A stretch of 64,000 bases of DNA, taken from the NCBI GenBank assembly GCA_019188255.1, contig JAETXT010000004.1, positions 1,674,001 to 1,738,000 of the forward strand, given 5' to 3'. This DNA is from Verticillium longisporum (Eukaryota > Ascomycota > Sordariomycetes > Glomerellales > Plectosphaerellaceae). The notes beneath the pieces are model-generated. The model was given only the letters and a program-made list of their open reading frames with translations. It was not told where the DNA came from and made no database searches. The position numbers and the translations under genes are program-made. Positions 1-10,868 of the stretch are shown piece after piece (within the stretch, counting starts at the first letter, position 1; each line of letters begins with the position of its first letter).

Positions 1-3000
1 TGGTGTCGTTGCGTGCGTCGTGCCAGGCCTGCCGGAGGAGATGGACGAACGTCCAAAGGGGACCTTGGTGATCGAGAGGTGCCGACGGAAGGATGGCCTG
101 CGCGACTTGGTTGGTGGTGGGAGTTCTTGCCGCAGATTCGCATGGTAGTCGTCAAGGTGCAAGCGGAGATCGAGCTCGTCATCTTCCTCGAGCCACCTAA
201 AACTGTCGTAGAAGGAGTCCGTACCCTTCTGTACGGCCTCGGGAATCCAAGGCCGCGACTCGTGAGTCTCCATGGTCTGGGGGCGGGGCGGGACCAATGT
301 GAGGCTGCACAAGCTCTCGGGGACGGCCACGTTGGATGCTCTGCGGCCGGACCTGCGCACCGTGTCTTTGGGCGAGGTCAGCTTGATATTGTGTCTGCGC
401 AACCTGGCCACGACAATTTGCTCCTCGCTTGTCAAGTGCTGCCGCTTGATCTTGTCGGGGAGGGTCGCATAAAAGGAGGGGCGGCGCGAAGACCTTCTGG
501 TCAGACGGCTGGCGGCTTGCTCTGAGGCGATGCGCGATGTTCGTCGTCTTCTCTCCTTCAAGCTCGAGAGAGTGACGCCGTCAAGGTCGGTGGCTGTGAC
601 GTTGGTGCTCGTTTCGGTGTCGGTGTCGGTGTGCCGGGTGGGAGCACTTACGACAGCGAAAGAAGGCTGGCTTGTGTTGGTGGGTGGCAGTTGGGCGAAG
701 CGAAGGCGCTCGAGAGATGAGAAGTACTGCGGGCGGGGCCAAGGGCTTTAGTACAACGAACAAAGATGCTGTCTCGAAAGTCGTAGGGGAGGGGGGGGGG
801 GACAAGGCAATGCAACAGTCAATAACACCAGTGGGTAGAGAGAGGGGGGATGTCTTAATGCAGGAACGAAGCGTACGGGGGTGTGAGAATGTTGTAAGCG
901 GGACCTGCATGTCAAGCGCAACGCGTCACAGGGCCCAAGTTCCAGTCGTCGAGTCGGTCAGACACATCAGTACCGAGACGGGGGGACGCCCATAGGTAGA
1001 TGTAGATGTAGCCTGGTAGCTCGAGAACAGGCCGCAGCGCTCATGCAGGTGAAGGTGCCTCACGCCCACATATGTCGGCTTGGCGGTTGAGGGGGGGCGA
1101 GAAGAGGCAAGGTGCGTGAAGGAAGAGTGTGTGTGTGTGTGTGGTGGGACTATGACCAGGCGATTGGAGGGAGGGGAACGTGATGAGGAATTATTGGGGG
1201 GTGGGTGCCTTGTAGTCGATCACTGGAAGTTGCATACCAGGCCTGCCGCTTGGAGCTTGTCTTCGTGTTGTCTTTCTTTCCGTCCGTCCCTTCCATCTGC
1301 CGTGGAGTATGGGTGGAAGTGGAAGTGGTCGTGGTGTGGCGGAGGGACAAGGGAGCACGCTAGCTGTGACGCCTGGCGCGTATCTTGGTCGCTTTTTGAG
1401 TAGGGGGTTGCAACGGTTGTGGGCTGGTGCTGTAGAAAGACGGATGATGGGATGATGGCGTACAGAACGTTGTACTCGGTCGGGTGTAAGGCGGCGACGG
1501 GTGAATTGGGTTGAGAACAAGACAGATGGGAGACAGATGGGACAGATGGGAGACAGATGAGACAGATGGGAGGGACGATTCCGTGTAACCTTGGGAAGGG
1601 GGCGACCAGAACGAGAAAGAGGGACAGAGCCAGGCGAGACTTATGATCAAGATGAACACCGCTCATGCCCATCCATGCAAGCTCTTGGCCATGACCGAGT
1701 CGAACACACCTCAGCAGATTGAAATTATCTGTCGCGGGTGGCCGAATCACAAAAGCCCGAGCGCCCAAGGCATCGCCAGGCTTTGCACAGTTTGGGGCTG
1801 TCCAGGGGGGGGGGCCTGCGCTGGGATTTGGGCGCTTCCGCCTTTTAGGCTTGGGGCCATAGGGGGGGAGAAGGGGGCCCACCATTGGGGGGATCGGGAA
1901 GGGGGAAGGGGACGGGGTTAGTGGATGCCAGGCTGTTGGTGCTGGCACCGGTGCAGGTGTGAGATGCCTCAGCGAGCTCAGGTAGGTAACTTAGGTGGGC
2001 TCAGGCTACCCAATCGAGCCATGTGGGGGGGGAGAACGACTCGTTGGCCAGAGGCATAATGTAAAGATTGGGAGGGAGCAACACAAGGGGAAATGGTGAG
2101 AGAAGAGAGGGGAAAAAAAAAGAGAGACACGCGAGAATGAGACAGGAGACGGTAAACAGGAACCCGGGTCAGGCCCAGAGTGAACGTACCTTGCGTTGAA
2201 TGGTCAAAGGGAGAGCGTCGAACTCCTCCTTCGTCATGTTCGCCGTGATATCGCCGGGCTGCTGGTGGTGCTGCTCTTGTTGTTGTTGTTGTTGTTGTTG
2301 CTGTTGCTGCTGGTGCTCCTCCTTCTGGAGCTCCTCTTGACCATGACCCTGCATGTCGCCCTTGAGAGTGTCTCTGTCGAAGCTGCTTCTACGGCCAATG
2401 ATCGTCATGGCCGATTCGGAGCTGATGCGGCCTTGTGCAGGAAGCGGCAGAAAGTCATCTTGCGTTGCGCTGCTGTCTCGCTTGGGCCATCGGAAGTGAA
2501 AGTGGTGGCTCTTGGAGGTAGAAGGACGACGACAGGCCTTGTTGTCAAAGTCGAAACGCGGCGAAGGCGGCGGTGGGAGATCTTGCCACACGTGAGCCCA
2601 GGGTCCTTGGTGCGTCTTGAGGTTCCAATCGTGAACGCGGTCGCGATCGAAGCCCGGCACAAGCTGTGGCTCGCAGGCACGAGCTGATAGCGTTGGTTGA
2701 TGGTGATCGAGCTGTGATCGGCGGGAGCGCGGCGATTGGGCGTCTAGGTTGAATAGGGAAGTCGTTGTGGAGTTCCAGTCTAGCAGTTGCGTTTGCACGC
2801 CGCCGGTCGTCGCTTCCATTCTGTTTCGGGTTTTGGCCATGGCGCCGTCGCCGCCGCCAGTCGTAGCTGCCGTTGTGGCCGACGGCATCGTCCAGGATGG
2901 TGAAGGCAGGCGTGGCCGAGGAAACGGCGAGGAAGCGGTGACTGTTGTGGTTTCTGCCCCTTTCCTGCTGCTGCTGCTATTGCTGCTGCTGCTTCTGCCA

Positions 3001-3221
3001 AATGGCCCGTGGCAGTTGCCAATGGTCGTGCCGGTGTCGGTGCTGGCGTTGGTGCTGCAGCAGCTGCTGATACTGATTTGATCGCTGTCGCTGCCACAGT
3101 CTGTCGAGACTGCAATTGCCGAGGGCGACCAGGACGTCGTCTTGGACTCGGGCACAAACTCGGATGCAGGACCAGAAATCGACGCCAGACTCGACCTTGC
3201 GGAAAATAAAAAGGTGGCCGT

Positions 3222-3253
<32 letters not shown>

Positions 3254-3551
3254 CCCCCGGAGCGAAAGCAGACATGGAAGCGAAATCGTCGCCAGGAATG
3301 GACGGAGAGACCGAGTCAACACGAGATCTGCCGGGCATATCGGTCTCGAGGCGCCTTATGAGGCCATGCGAATCTGCAACGGTTGCATCCCCCTTTGAGC
3401 CTGTTTGGCTGCGACCTGGGCTTGCTCTCCTTGCACTCGACCTTGGGGTCCGGTTCGACCGGGGACTCCCATGCCCGTGCCGCCTGGGTTCGCGAATGCC
3501 CGAGTCGCCGCGTGATACGACCCCCAAAGATGACAGCGCCGACACTGTCAT
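1..3551 (-). CDS. Conserved fungal protein of unknown function, C-terminus beyond window edge
   Basis: Two exons are visible: 3551-2190 and 726 to the window edge. Exon 1 ends in the peptide LPLTIQRK followed by a GTACGT donor. Exon 2 starts after a CAG acceptor that is preceded by a TACTAA branch site, and continues YFSSLERLRFAQ. Both ends are phase 0, so the frame continues cleanly. I chose the ATG at 3551 (A at -3); the open frame extends upstream only through a non-ATG codon. Residues 1-430 are Ser/Thr/Pro-rich low complexity with a poly-Gln run near residue 415. Exon 2 is more protein-like, with a SFYDSFRWLEEDDELDLRL block typical of a conserved domain. No catalytic motif or membrane segment is seen. 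The 1463 nt intron is exceptional for a fungus, and a small internal exon cannot be excluded. Function unknown. Confidence 0.65.
727..2189 (-). other. Unusually long intron (1463 nt) of the left-edge gene
   Basis: Bounded by a GTACGT donor (at 2189) and a CAG acceptor (at 727) with a TACTAA branch sequence 20 nt before the acceptor. It contains G-rich tracts, a GT run near 1130-1142 and a GACAGATGGGA-type tandem repeat at 1521-1572. Open frames inside it (for example 1220-1948 on the minus strand) are Pro/Ser/His-rich and look like chance frames in GC-rich DNA. Confidence 0.55.
1521..1572. repeat. Short tandem repeat, GACAGATGGGA-type units
   Basis: About five imperfect copies of a 10-11 nt unit lie inside the long intron of the left-edge gene. 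Confidence 0.7.
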
Positions 3552-6500
3552 GTTTCCCTTGCTGACGGCTCTTTGGTCTTTCTGCCACCTCGGCTTTCTG
3601 CCACCTCGTCTTTCTGCCTCCTCACGGTCACCACGGTGAACAGAGAGTTCTGCACTCCACAACGCAGAGGCCAATCAATGCCCTGGCAGTCAGGGACCGG
3701 GGGCCGTCAAATGGAAGAGAGATGGGCAGAGCAGGGGCGTCGAATAGGGATAGGGCAATGACGATCGTCAACGGTTTGGGACGCCCGGGTCTGCCTTTTC
3801 GACGGCGTCCTGGCACTTGACTGTCAAACAAGCAGGATCGAGTCAGTCGACGGGCAAGACAGCCTCGTCGGGACGGCGATGACGACGACGGTGACTGGCG
3901 GGAGGAGGGTGGGATGAAGCGCCCCTTGCCTTTGAAACAAAGCTTCCAAAAAGGGGGGACCATGTGTTTAATACAGGTCGGATGCAACAACAGCGAGCAG
4001 CGCGACCAGAGCGAGCCGGCGTGCGGCCCAAAGGTAATGTATGTACGGTATTAGCCTTCTGCTGACCAGCCAGTGTTCGACACATCATGCATGTCTTGGT
4101 GATGCCGACCCAGCTCCGTGTTCCCAAAGCAGCAAGGGTCATCCCGATGCTTCGTGGGCTTCATTCTTCATTTCTGCCCTTTGTCCTCTGGTTCGTGGTC
4201 CGACTTTTTTGTGGTGTTGGCATGTTCAGCTTCCAGCAGGACAACAACAACCCCCTGAGTGTGCAACACCCTTTTCAACCACAGACATCGGCATCCCACC
4301 AATGCCGCGCCGCGCCAACCCACCCTTCTGGCGTCGTGCCCGTTCCTGACATTCGCTAGCTCCAGGTCCCAAGCTCTGTCGACTGGCTCTAACTGCATAT
4401 GGCCGGGAGCTATTCGTATGGGGTCCTTTGGGGGCCCAAGGGGCCCCGCCACCACGCGGGGGCCACGAACTGGCTCGTGGCTCGCAGGGCAAGCCAACAG
4501 CCTGGGCCCGAAGCTGTGCTGTGCGTCGTTGTGCGACCCGGCTACGGCCCCTAATCTATCTGGGACGACCCTTGCACAAGAAAAGGTTTGCCGAGGAAAC
4601 TTTGCTGTATAGCTTCGCTGCCGACATGGTCCGATTATCGCCATCTTCAAACAGAAAGGGCGGCAACTCATTACCACGTCGTCGATTTAGCTCGAAGCTA
4701 TTGAGCGTTTGGCACTTACAAAGCACCCTGATCGTCGCGCCAATCCCCACGTCGAAGCACCCGGCGCCGACAGCTTTCTCTGAAGGCCCCCGGCATCCGC
4801 ACACGAGAGACAGGCGACCGCATTACGGTTGCCACTCCTGTTGCAACGCTGTGCACTAGGGTGTCCACGGTTGTGCGGTGACCCGTCCTTCGGCTTCCAA
4901 GCCAGGCATGCCTGCTAGGCCTTCTTCCCCTGTCCTCTGGCGGCTTAGTAGCACAAATATAGATGATACGCCGATGGCGAGGCCCCGAGGTCCACTTCAC
5001 CAACTGGGAGATTCCACTCTGCTACGACTTGTTCATCTTTGCGAGATTCTCCGGCGGTCATATCGCGATAAATCCTCGCCAGCATGATCTCAAACCCCAG
5101 CGACGTCAATCTCACTCAGCTGGTTGACAGTAAATTGATCCTGGGGTGCATCCCAGTGCACAGCCAGCCCAGCCAGCCCAGCCCACGAACGCTGTCCATC
5201 CACTGCTCTGCGTACATTGGTACTCGAAGGGGACCCTCCCAATAATAAACGGCGGGGCCGGCTCCGCGAGCCTTCGAGTCCAGACCACCATGTTGTTCAT
5301 GATGTGACGAGACACGTTGTGATTGATCGATAACGAGCCGCCCGGCCGGAAACCATGGTCCAGTCGTCAGCACCAAAATCTGCACCTCAATTCTGTTGCA
5401 TAGTACGCCCTTGACTTCAGCTCCCGTGGCTTCTCTGTGGCGGACCTGCACCTCCTGTCACATCTTTCGATGTCTGGGCTGCGAGCGCAAGCTGGGCCCC
5501 TGGTGGACAGGTGTAGGAGGAATCACTCGGCGTGTCCGGGCTGCCATGAGACTTGGCCCTGTCGGCTGCGCATGCAGCAGAGCGGATGAGGCATTCCAAT
5601 CGCACCATGTGGCTTGCGCAGCTCGATTAGTTTGATCGTGAGAGCCAGTTCCGCCAGCCGAAAGGCTCGTTCCGACGTTCTCTAGCGAGCTTCTCAAGAA
5701 TTGAGCAACGGGAAGTCTATCTTGTCCAGTTTCTCCCTTCTACTGTCCCGACCCGCCGCTACAATCCCGACCTCGGGCTCTTTCCATTCCCAGCCATGAC
5801 TTCGTCGTCGTCGGGCGTGTTCGGCGGGCTAGACTCTCGGAAAAGCCTCTGTCGCCCGCGGAACCCTGAGGGGGTAGTCTAGCAGGGCCATGTGATAAGC
5901 CGTGGCAGGATCGGGACCCGCTCTCGGCGCAGAGGAGCAAACAACATACATCACCAACAAGGAATGTTGGGAGGAATGTGGTTTGGAACGGTGAAGTGGC
6001 CTCGCGTGCATAGGTCGAGGCCTCGCCCAGGGACTGACGATGCCCCCTGAGCGCACGCCACCAAGACAACGCTAAGGACTCTTTGAGCGGACGCTGCAGC
6101 TCATGAGACAGATCCATGGCTTCGGGACCGACTGGAAGACGTTTTCTTCGCTTTTCGTTGCGAGCCGCTCGAGAAGATGGTGTGCTGGGTTTCCAGCTAC
6201 TTGGGTCTCGGGAGACAAAGATGGCTGCTGCGCCGATCTCTTGCTTGATTCAAAGGCCGCGCACCACGATACGTTTAAGCATACATGGACAGGTGCTGGC
6301 CCAGGCCCGGACGTGTCCCACGAGTGTGGTTTCCCCGTCGGCGATCGTCCAGAAAGCACGAGGTGACATGGCGGTCGTCTGGTGTCAGGAAACAAGGGTA
6401 CATGGGCTTCGCTCGATGCAGATTGACAGTCTCCTGCATGTGTGTGTATCTACACCGCCGGATGGTTGTATATTGCCGATGATGAATCTTTCGAGAAACG

Positions 6501-7056
6501 ATCATCGCCGCCTGGGCGTGCACTGTTCATGGGGAGGCCATGTCATGTTGTGCTGCTACTGTTTGACCATTTGACTTTGGGTTGCGTATGGTGGACACGC
6601 GACATGTGAGCAGGTCGTGTCACTTGTGGTAAGCGGGGAATAGCAACAGCACCTGGGGTATATGGAGGGTATGCGAAGACTTTGATCCGCCAAGGTACGG
6701 GACGCTCATCTAGTCGGCAGCGTATTCCTCGTTCAAGATATGCGTGGGCCGTGCCGTTTTGTAGCTGAAGTCGTTGCAGCTACATGTACCACCAGGCCTG
6801 TCTGACCAGCTGCAGGAGAACAGGACGCAGGAAACATCAAACCACTGGCGCACGGCCAAGGCCTGCCGGATTGAATAGATCACAGGAGAACAGGCGCAGA
6901 TATCACGGATGAACACAAGTGAAGTTCGAAAAGGCTTCATAGAAAGGAGGTCCGCCATGATACCCAGCAGGCAGAAGAAAAACAGAACGCAACGCCGTTT
7001 ATATATACCCAATGTTATACAGAAAGATGCATTCCTAGTCTACCCACATCCTCGCA
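3552..7056. other. Gene-poor region, no supportable gene
   Basis: This 3.5 kb lies between the start of the left-edge gene (minus) and the stop of the rhomboid gene (minus). All open frames are short, overlap on several frames, lack recognisable domains and have no convincing exon chains. A CAGCC-rich stretch occurs at 5160-5190. The last few hundred bases are presumably the 3' untranslated region of the rhomboid gene, and the first few hundred the promoter of the left-edge gene. Confidence 0.5.
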
Positions 7057-8754
7057 TCACAGGCCCGCAGATCCGCCGCCCTTGTCGCCCGCCGACGTCG
7101 TCGTGACGCGCACGTCCCGGACGAGATCAACCCTCTGCATGTCCGACGCAGAAGCAGAGGCAGCGGGCTGCTTGGCGCCGCGGGCGAGCGACGCGCCGAG
7201 GATGCCGGCGGCCATGCCGGCCATGTGGGACATGAGGTCGACGGTGGTCCTGGGGCGCAAGAAGGCAAAGACGTGGACGCCGACGACGAGGCCGAGAAAG
7301 GCGAGGCCCTGGGGCCCCTCGAGGGGCGGCGGCGGGAAGCCGAGGACGCGGAAGTGGTCGAAGCGGTGCAGCCAGAAGTAGGCGCCGGCGAGGCCGTAGA
7401 CGGCGCCCGAGGCGCCGAGGGAGGAGAAGAGCAGGTGGCCGCGCAGGGTGAGCCAGTAGAGGCTGCCGAGGAAGCCGGCGGCGCCCGAGGCGACGTAGAG
7501 GGCGACGAGGGCGGCGCGGCCGACGTCGTCGTGGAGCAGGGTGCCGAGGACCCAGAGGGCGGCCATGTTGGGGAGGAAATGGGTCAGCAGGGCCGTGTGG
7601 CTGAAGGAGGCGAGGACGAGCGAGGCCGGGCGCGGCAGGCCGTGGACGAGGAGGAAGTAGCGGTTCATGAGGCGCCAGAGGGGCGGCACGCGCCAGGCGA
7701 GGAAGACGAGGGCGTTGAGGCCGATGAGGGCGGCGACGGTGGCCGTCGCCGGCGCGACCTCGGGGAAGAGGCGGTCGTGCTGGGCGGGCGGCGTGTAGAC
7801 GGCGGCGAAGGCGGCGAGGGCGGCCACGACGAGGACGACGAGCGTCGTCGCCGGCAGCAGGCGCTCGACGTGCGTCATCTCGGGCGGCGCCTCGAGGTTG
7901 GACGTCGCGGCGTCGGACCACTTTTGCAGCTGCGGCGAGAGCGGGCGCGGGCGGCTGTCGGAGAGCTTGGCCAGGGGTCCCGGGTTCAGACGCTCGCGTT
8001 CGGCGCGCTCGGCGGCCTCGATGCGCTCGCGCTCCTCGCGCTTGGCAATGTTCCTGGCGCGAATGCTGTCGAAGACGCTGTCGCCGTATACCGAGTCGGA
8101 CTTGCGCCGCAGCGTCTGCTGCTGCTGCTGCTGTTCGCTGTCTTGAGGCTGCGGCGCCGCACCGTCGCCGTCGGCCATGGCCTCGCCGGCGGCCTCTTGC
8201 TCGAGCTCGCGCAGCTCGTCCTCGGCGCGGAGACCCTCGTTGAGGACCTCGTCAACGGGCACCATCTTGCGCAGATAGGCCATGGCCCTGAGCTTCTCGT
8301 CCTTGGTGAAGGAAAAGGTGTTGCCGCTGTAGGCCGGGTCCTTCAGGGTGCCGGCGACCCTGCGGCCGTGCAGTATCCTCAGTAGGCGGTTGGCGTTGAC
8401 GCTCTTGGTCCTGGGTCCGAAGATCTTCTTGGCCTCGGCCGACGACAGCTCGGTGGTGCGGAACGGCAGGCCGTCCTTGTCGACATAGTCGTCGGGCAGG
8501 TCTTCGTAGCGGTCAATGACGATGGTGCGGGTCGTCGCATATGTCCTCGCACGGGGCCATTGGGTGTCGGCTATGCTGCCGAAGCGCGGCAGCCCATGTG
8601 CGGTGCCGTCGAGGCAGCGTTTGTGTGTCGTCGTCGTCGAGGTGACGCATGTCGAGAGGAGGCGTGTTGCGGCACGAGACGATGGCTGGGCGCAGACGGC
8701 GCGCAGGCCAAGCTGGAGGAGCGGCCTGGGGAGGAGAGCGAAGGGGACGTTCAT
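7057..8754 (-). CDS. Rhomboid-family intramembrane serine protease, probably mitochondrial (PARL/Pcp1-like)
   Basis: A single-exon gene of 565 residues. The Arg/Ser-rich, acid-free N-terminus (about residues 1-75) looks like a mitochondrial presequence. Residues 75-290 are a charged, partly coiled region with a short poly-Gln run. From about 300 there are six or seven hydrophobic segments. The rhomboid serine motif GASG lies in SSLGASGAVYG (Ser449) and the second catalytic residue in SHMAGMAAG (His510), so the Ser/His dyad is present. Family knowledge: mitochondrial rhomboids cleave membrane-anchored substrates such as dynamin-like Mgm1 and cytochrome c peroxidase. A cytochrome c peroxidase gene with a membrane-anchored presequence lies 42 kb away in this window. 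The ATG at 8754 is the first in frame. Whether this is the Pcp1 orthologue or a second fungal paralogue is not decidable here. GC content is very high throughout. Confidence 0.85.
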   Translation of the reverse strand: MNVPFALLPRPLLQLGLRAVCAQPSSRAATRLLSTCVTSTTTTHKRCLDGTAHGLPRFGSIADTQWPRARTYATTRTIVIDRYEDLPDDYVDKDGLPFRTTELSSAEAKKIFGPRTKSVNANRLLRILHGRRVAGTLKDPAYSGNTFSFTKDEKLRAMAYLRKMVPVDEVLNEGLRAEDELRELEQEAAGEAMADGDGAAPQPQDSEQQQQQQTLRRKSDSVYGDSVFDSIRARNIAKREERERIEAAERAERERLNPGPLAKLSDSRPRPLSPQLQKWSDAATSNLEAPPEMTHVERLLPATTLVVLVVAALAAFAAVYTPPAQHDRLFPEVAPATATVAALIGLNALVFLAWRVPPLWRLMNRYFLLVHGLPRPASLVLASFSHTALLTHFLPNMAALWVLGTLLHDDVGRAALVALYVASGAAGFLGSLYWLTLRGHLLFSSLGASGAVYGLAGAYFWLHRFDHFRVLGFPPPPLEGPQGLAFLGLVVGVHVFAFLRPRTTVDLMSHMAGMAAGILGASLARGAKQPAASASASDMQRVDLVRDVRVTTTSAGDKGGGSAGL

Positions 8755-8962
8755 GGCTCACAATGGCGAGGCGGCATGTCAAGGCGCCGCGGCCGTCGTC
8801 AATGTGGACTGTGTTGACAGGCAGGTGGTGGCGGAGGGGGAGTGGTCGTGATCGTGATACGTCACTGTGAGGATGGCGTCCACGGCGTCATGATTTCTGC
8901 GTCGACCTTGTCTCGGTGATTCTATGCTTGCATACCAGGTACGTACCGATATACTATGTATG
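8755..8962. other. Promoter region of the rhomboid gene
   Basis: No gene. This is the 5' flank of the minus-strand rhomboid gene, bounded on the right by the AT-rich inverted-repeat element. Confidence 0.4.
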
Positions 8963-8964
8963 TA

Positions 8965-8993
8965 CAGTGGGGAGACAAAAAGAACGATGGATT
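8965..8993 (+). repeat. Left terminal inverted repeat of the miniature element
   Basis: Pairs with 9184-9212: identical for the first 4 bases, a 5-base divergent patch, then 14 identical bases, one mismatch and 5 identical bases. Confidence 0.8.
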
Positions 8994-9183
8994 GCCGTTA
9001 TGAGAATACTTTGTTAACTTTTAAAGTACTATTATAAAATAAATAAAATAGATATCATCAATCTACGTGATAGAACTACAGATTTAGTAACGTTCGATTA
9101 GAATTATGAAAACTATCACTTATAGTAACCTAGAGAATAAGTAAATGAGGTTAGAAAACTATGTGTTTTGGTATGAATTCGGA

Positions 9184-9212
9184 AATCCGTCGTTCTTTTT
9201 GTCGCATGACTG
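9184..9212 (-). repeat. Right terminal inverted repeat of the miniature element
   Basis: Reverse-complement partner of 8965-8993, followed directly by the TA target duplication at 9213-9214. Confidence 0.8.
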
Positions 9213-9459
9213 TACCATGTACTAGTAGGTATCCATAGAAGGGAGGTAGGAGGTGCCTGTACCGGTGAACTTATCTTATCACTCGGTGAAGCCCCACGAG
9301 CACCCCGCCATCTCCAGGCAGGCGGTCCTTCGCAAGGCCCTTCCTTACTTGCCTAAGGTAGGTACATGGAAAGCTTAGGAACTGACCTCACCTCCCTGCC
9401 CACTGCATCCAGACAACAAGCATCTCGCCTCCTCCAGCACACAGCACACACGCAGCACC

Positions 9460-10196
9460 ATGTCCCGCCCAACAACAACAGCAGACACATCCCCCATCTC
9501 CCCCGCCCGCTTCGCCGCCGCCCTGCCGCCCCTCTCCCTGCCCACCCTCCACCTCAAGGTCCTCGAGATCCGCAACTCCATCGCCCACCTGCGCACCTCC
9601 AACATTGAGCTCCTGCCCTACGCCCTCGGCACCGAACCCGCCGGCGGCGCCCGGACCCAGACTGCGCCGACGCCATCCGCGAGAACGAGGCCGTCATCCT
9701 GCGCATGGACGAGCGCATCGCCCTCATCCGCGCCGAGGTCGAGGACAGGGGGTGCAGCTGGCGCGAGTTTGAGGCCGTCGAGCCGGCCCTCCCGGGGACC
9801 GTCGCTGGTGCCGACGACGACGACGTCGCTGGTGCTGCCGACGACGACGACGTCGCGCCCATGACCAACGGCCTGCGCGACGCGAGGCTCGAGGAGGACG
9901 CCGTGGCGGCGGGGACGCGGCATCCGGCGTGGAGCGACGGCACGTTTCAGACGGGGACGATCCGGGGGGGCGTCATGCATTTTGACGGCGGTGCTGCTCC
10001 TGCTGCTTCCACTCCCCCTGCTGCTTCTACTTCCCCTGCAGCGCCTGCGGAGGCCGGCAGCGTGCGCGCGGCCACGACGCAGACGGCGGCCCCTTCGGCT
10101 TCGGGGGGCGGACGCCTCCATGACGAGCAGCTGCGGCGCGCCATGGAGGAGCGCATGCGGCAGCTCGACGACGACGACGGCGGCATGCATCTCTGA
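9460..10196 (+). CDS. Conserved fungal coiled-coil-like protein, frame broken by one base
   Basis: The N-terminal part from the ATG at 9460 reads SPISPARFAAALPPLSLPTL and continues as a helical segment HLKVLEIRNSIAHL. The conserved-looking continuation DCADAIRENEAVILRMDER and the acidic/Ala-rich C-terminus to the TGA at 10194-10196 lie in a different frame. The switch must occur at about 9640-9665, in a GC-rich stretch with no GT to act as a donor, so an intron cannot explain it. One base appears to be missing. Both halves look like normal coding sequence with no other stops, so I treat this as one gene of about 245 residues with a frameshift (assembly error or recent mutation). Function unknown; the N-terminal 100 residues are probably an alpha-helical hairpin. 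Confidence 0.6.
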
Positions 10197-10868
10197 TCGT
10201 CTACTTGATTTGGGGCACGACAAGGGTCAAACACCACAGCAACACTACGAACACCATGGTCGACGAGGCCGGCTGCATTGGGAGGCGTTAGGGACAGGCC
10301 AGGTAAGGCCAGGGCAGGCCAGGATAGCCAGGACACGCCATGGAGAGTATATTGGCATCTCTCTCAGCGCAGCAAAAACCTGCGTCTTGCCAACTAGCAA
10401 GTCCAACATGTACATCACCATGCTTTCCCACTGCCCGCTGCCTCCTCACTGTGAGTTGGACTTGGGAAAAACCGCGGTCCCAAGTGGTCAATTCAAAGTA
10501 AACGCCGACACTATCAAAGACCAAGACCAGCGTTGAACTGCCAGCGTATACCCCCCCCCCCCTCCCCATTTTGTTGTGAAGAAGAAGGAAAGGAAGAAAA
10601 CAGCAGACCCGTGTCCCCTTTGAACGCCCAATATGCTTGCTAGTAGTATGAACCGCCCCTACGGCTTGGACGCCTTGATAACAGGTAGAAATGACCGAAT
10701 GGGCCAGGCAAGTTGGGCAAAAAAGAAAAAGTGAAAAACAAAGGTAAAAGACGGCAACCCCTAAACGCTATGCTCTCGAAAATGATGCATGACAAAAAAA
10801 GGGAACGGAATTTCATAGAGAAAGGGTGAGAACGGCCGCTCGGCCGAGGTGAGGCCCCAATCGTCGTC
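10197..10868. other. Convergent 3' intergenic region
   Basis: Lies between two genes that end towards each other. It holds their 3' untranslated sequences, a GGCCAGG-type short repeat at about 10296-10332 and a C tract at 10550-10562. No gene seen. Confidence 0.5.

Larger units (their letters stand above)
8965..9212. mobile_element. Miniature inverted-repeat transposable element, Tc1/mariner type (mimp-like)
   Basis: A 248 bp AT-rich element in otherwise GC-rich DNA. Its ends are inverted repeats of about 29-33 bp. The left end begins CAGTGGGGAGACAAAAAGAA and the right end, read on the minus strand, begins CAGTCATGCGACAAAAAGAA. They match at 24 of the first 29 positions, and the match continues weakly for four more. 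Both ends are flanked by TA (8963-8964 and 9213-9214), the target-site duplication of Tc1/mariner elements. The interior is about three-quarters A+T and has no open frame. The CAGTGGGG start and A-run resemble the ends of fungal impala/mimp elements, but the full consensus is not identical, so family assignment is inference. Confidence 0.8.

Noticed and set aside
1220..1948. 242-codon minus-strand frame
   Set aside because: Lies inside the long intron, is Pro/Ser/His-rich and lacks splice continuity with either exon.
7225..8385. 386-codon plus-strand open frame
   Set aside because: Antisense to the rhomboid gene; a Gly/Glu-rich frame produced by its GC-rich codons.
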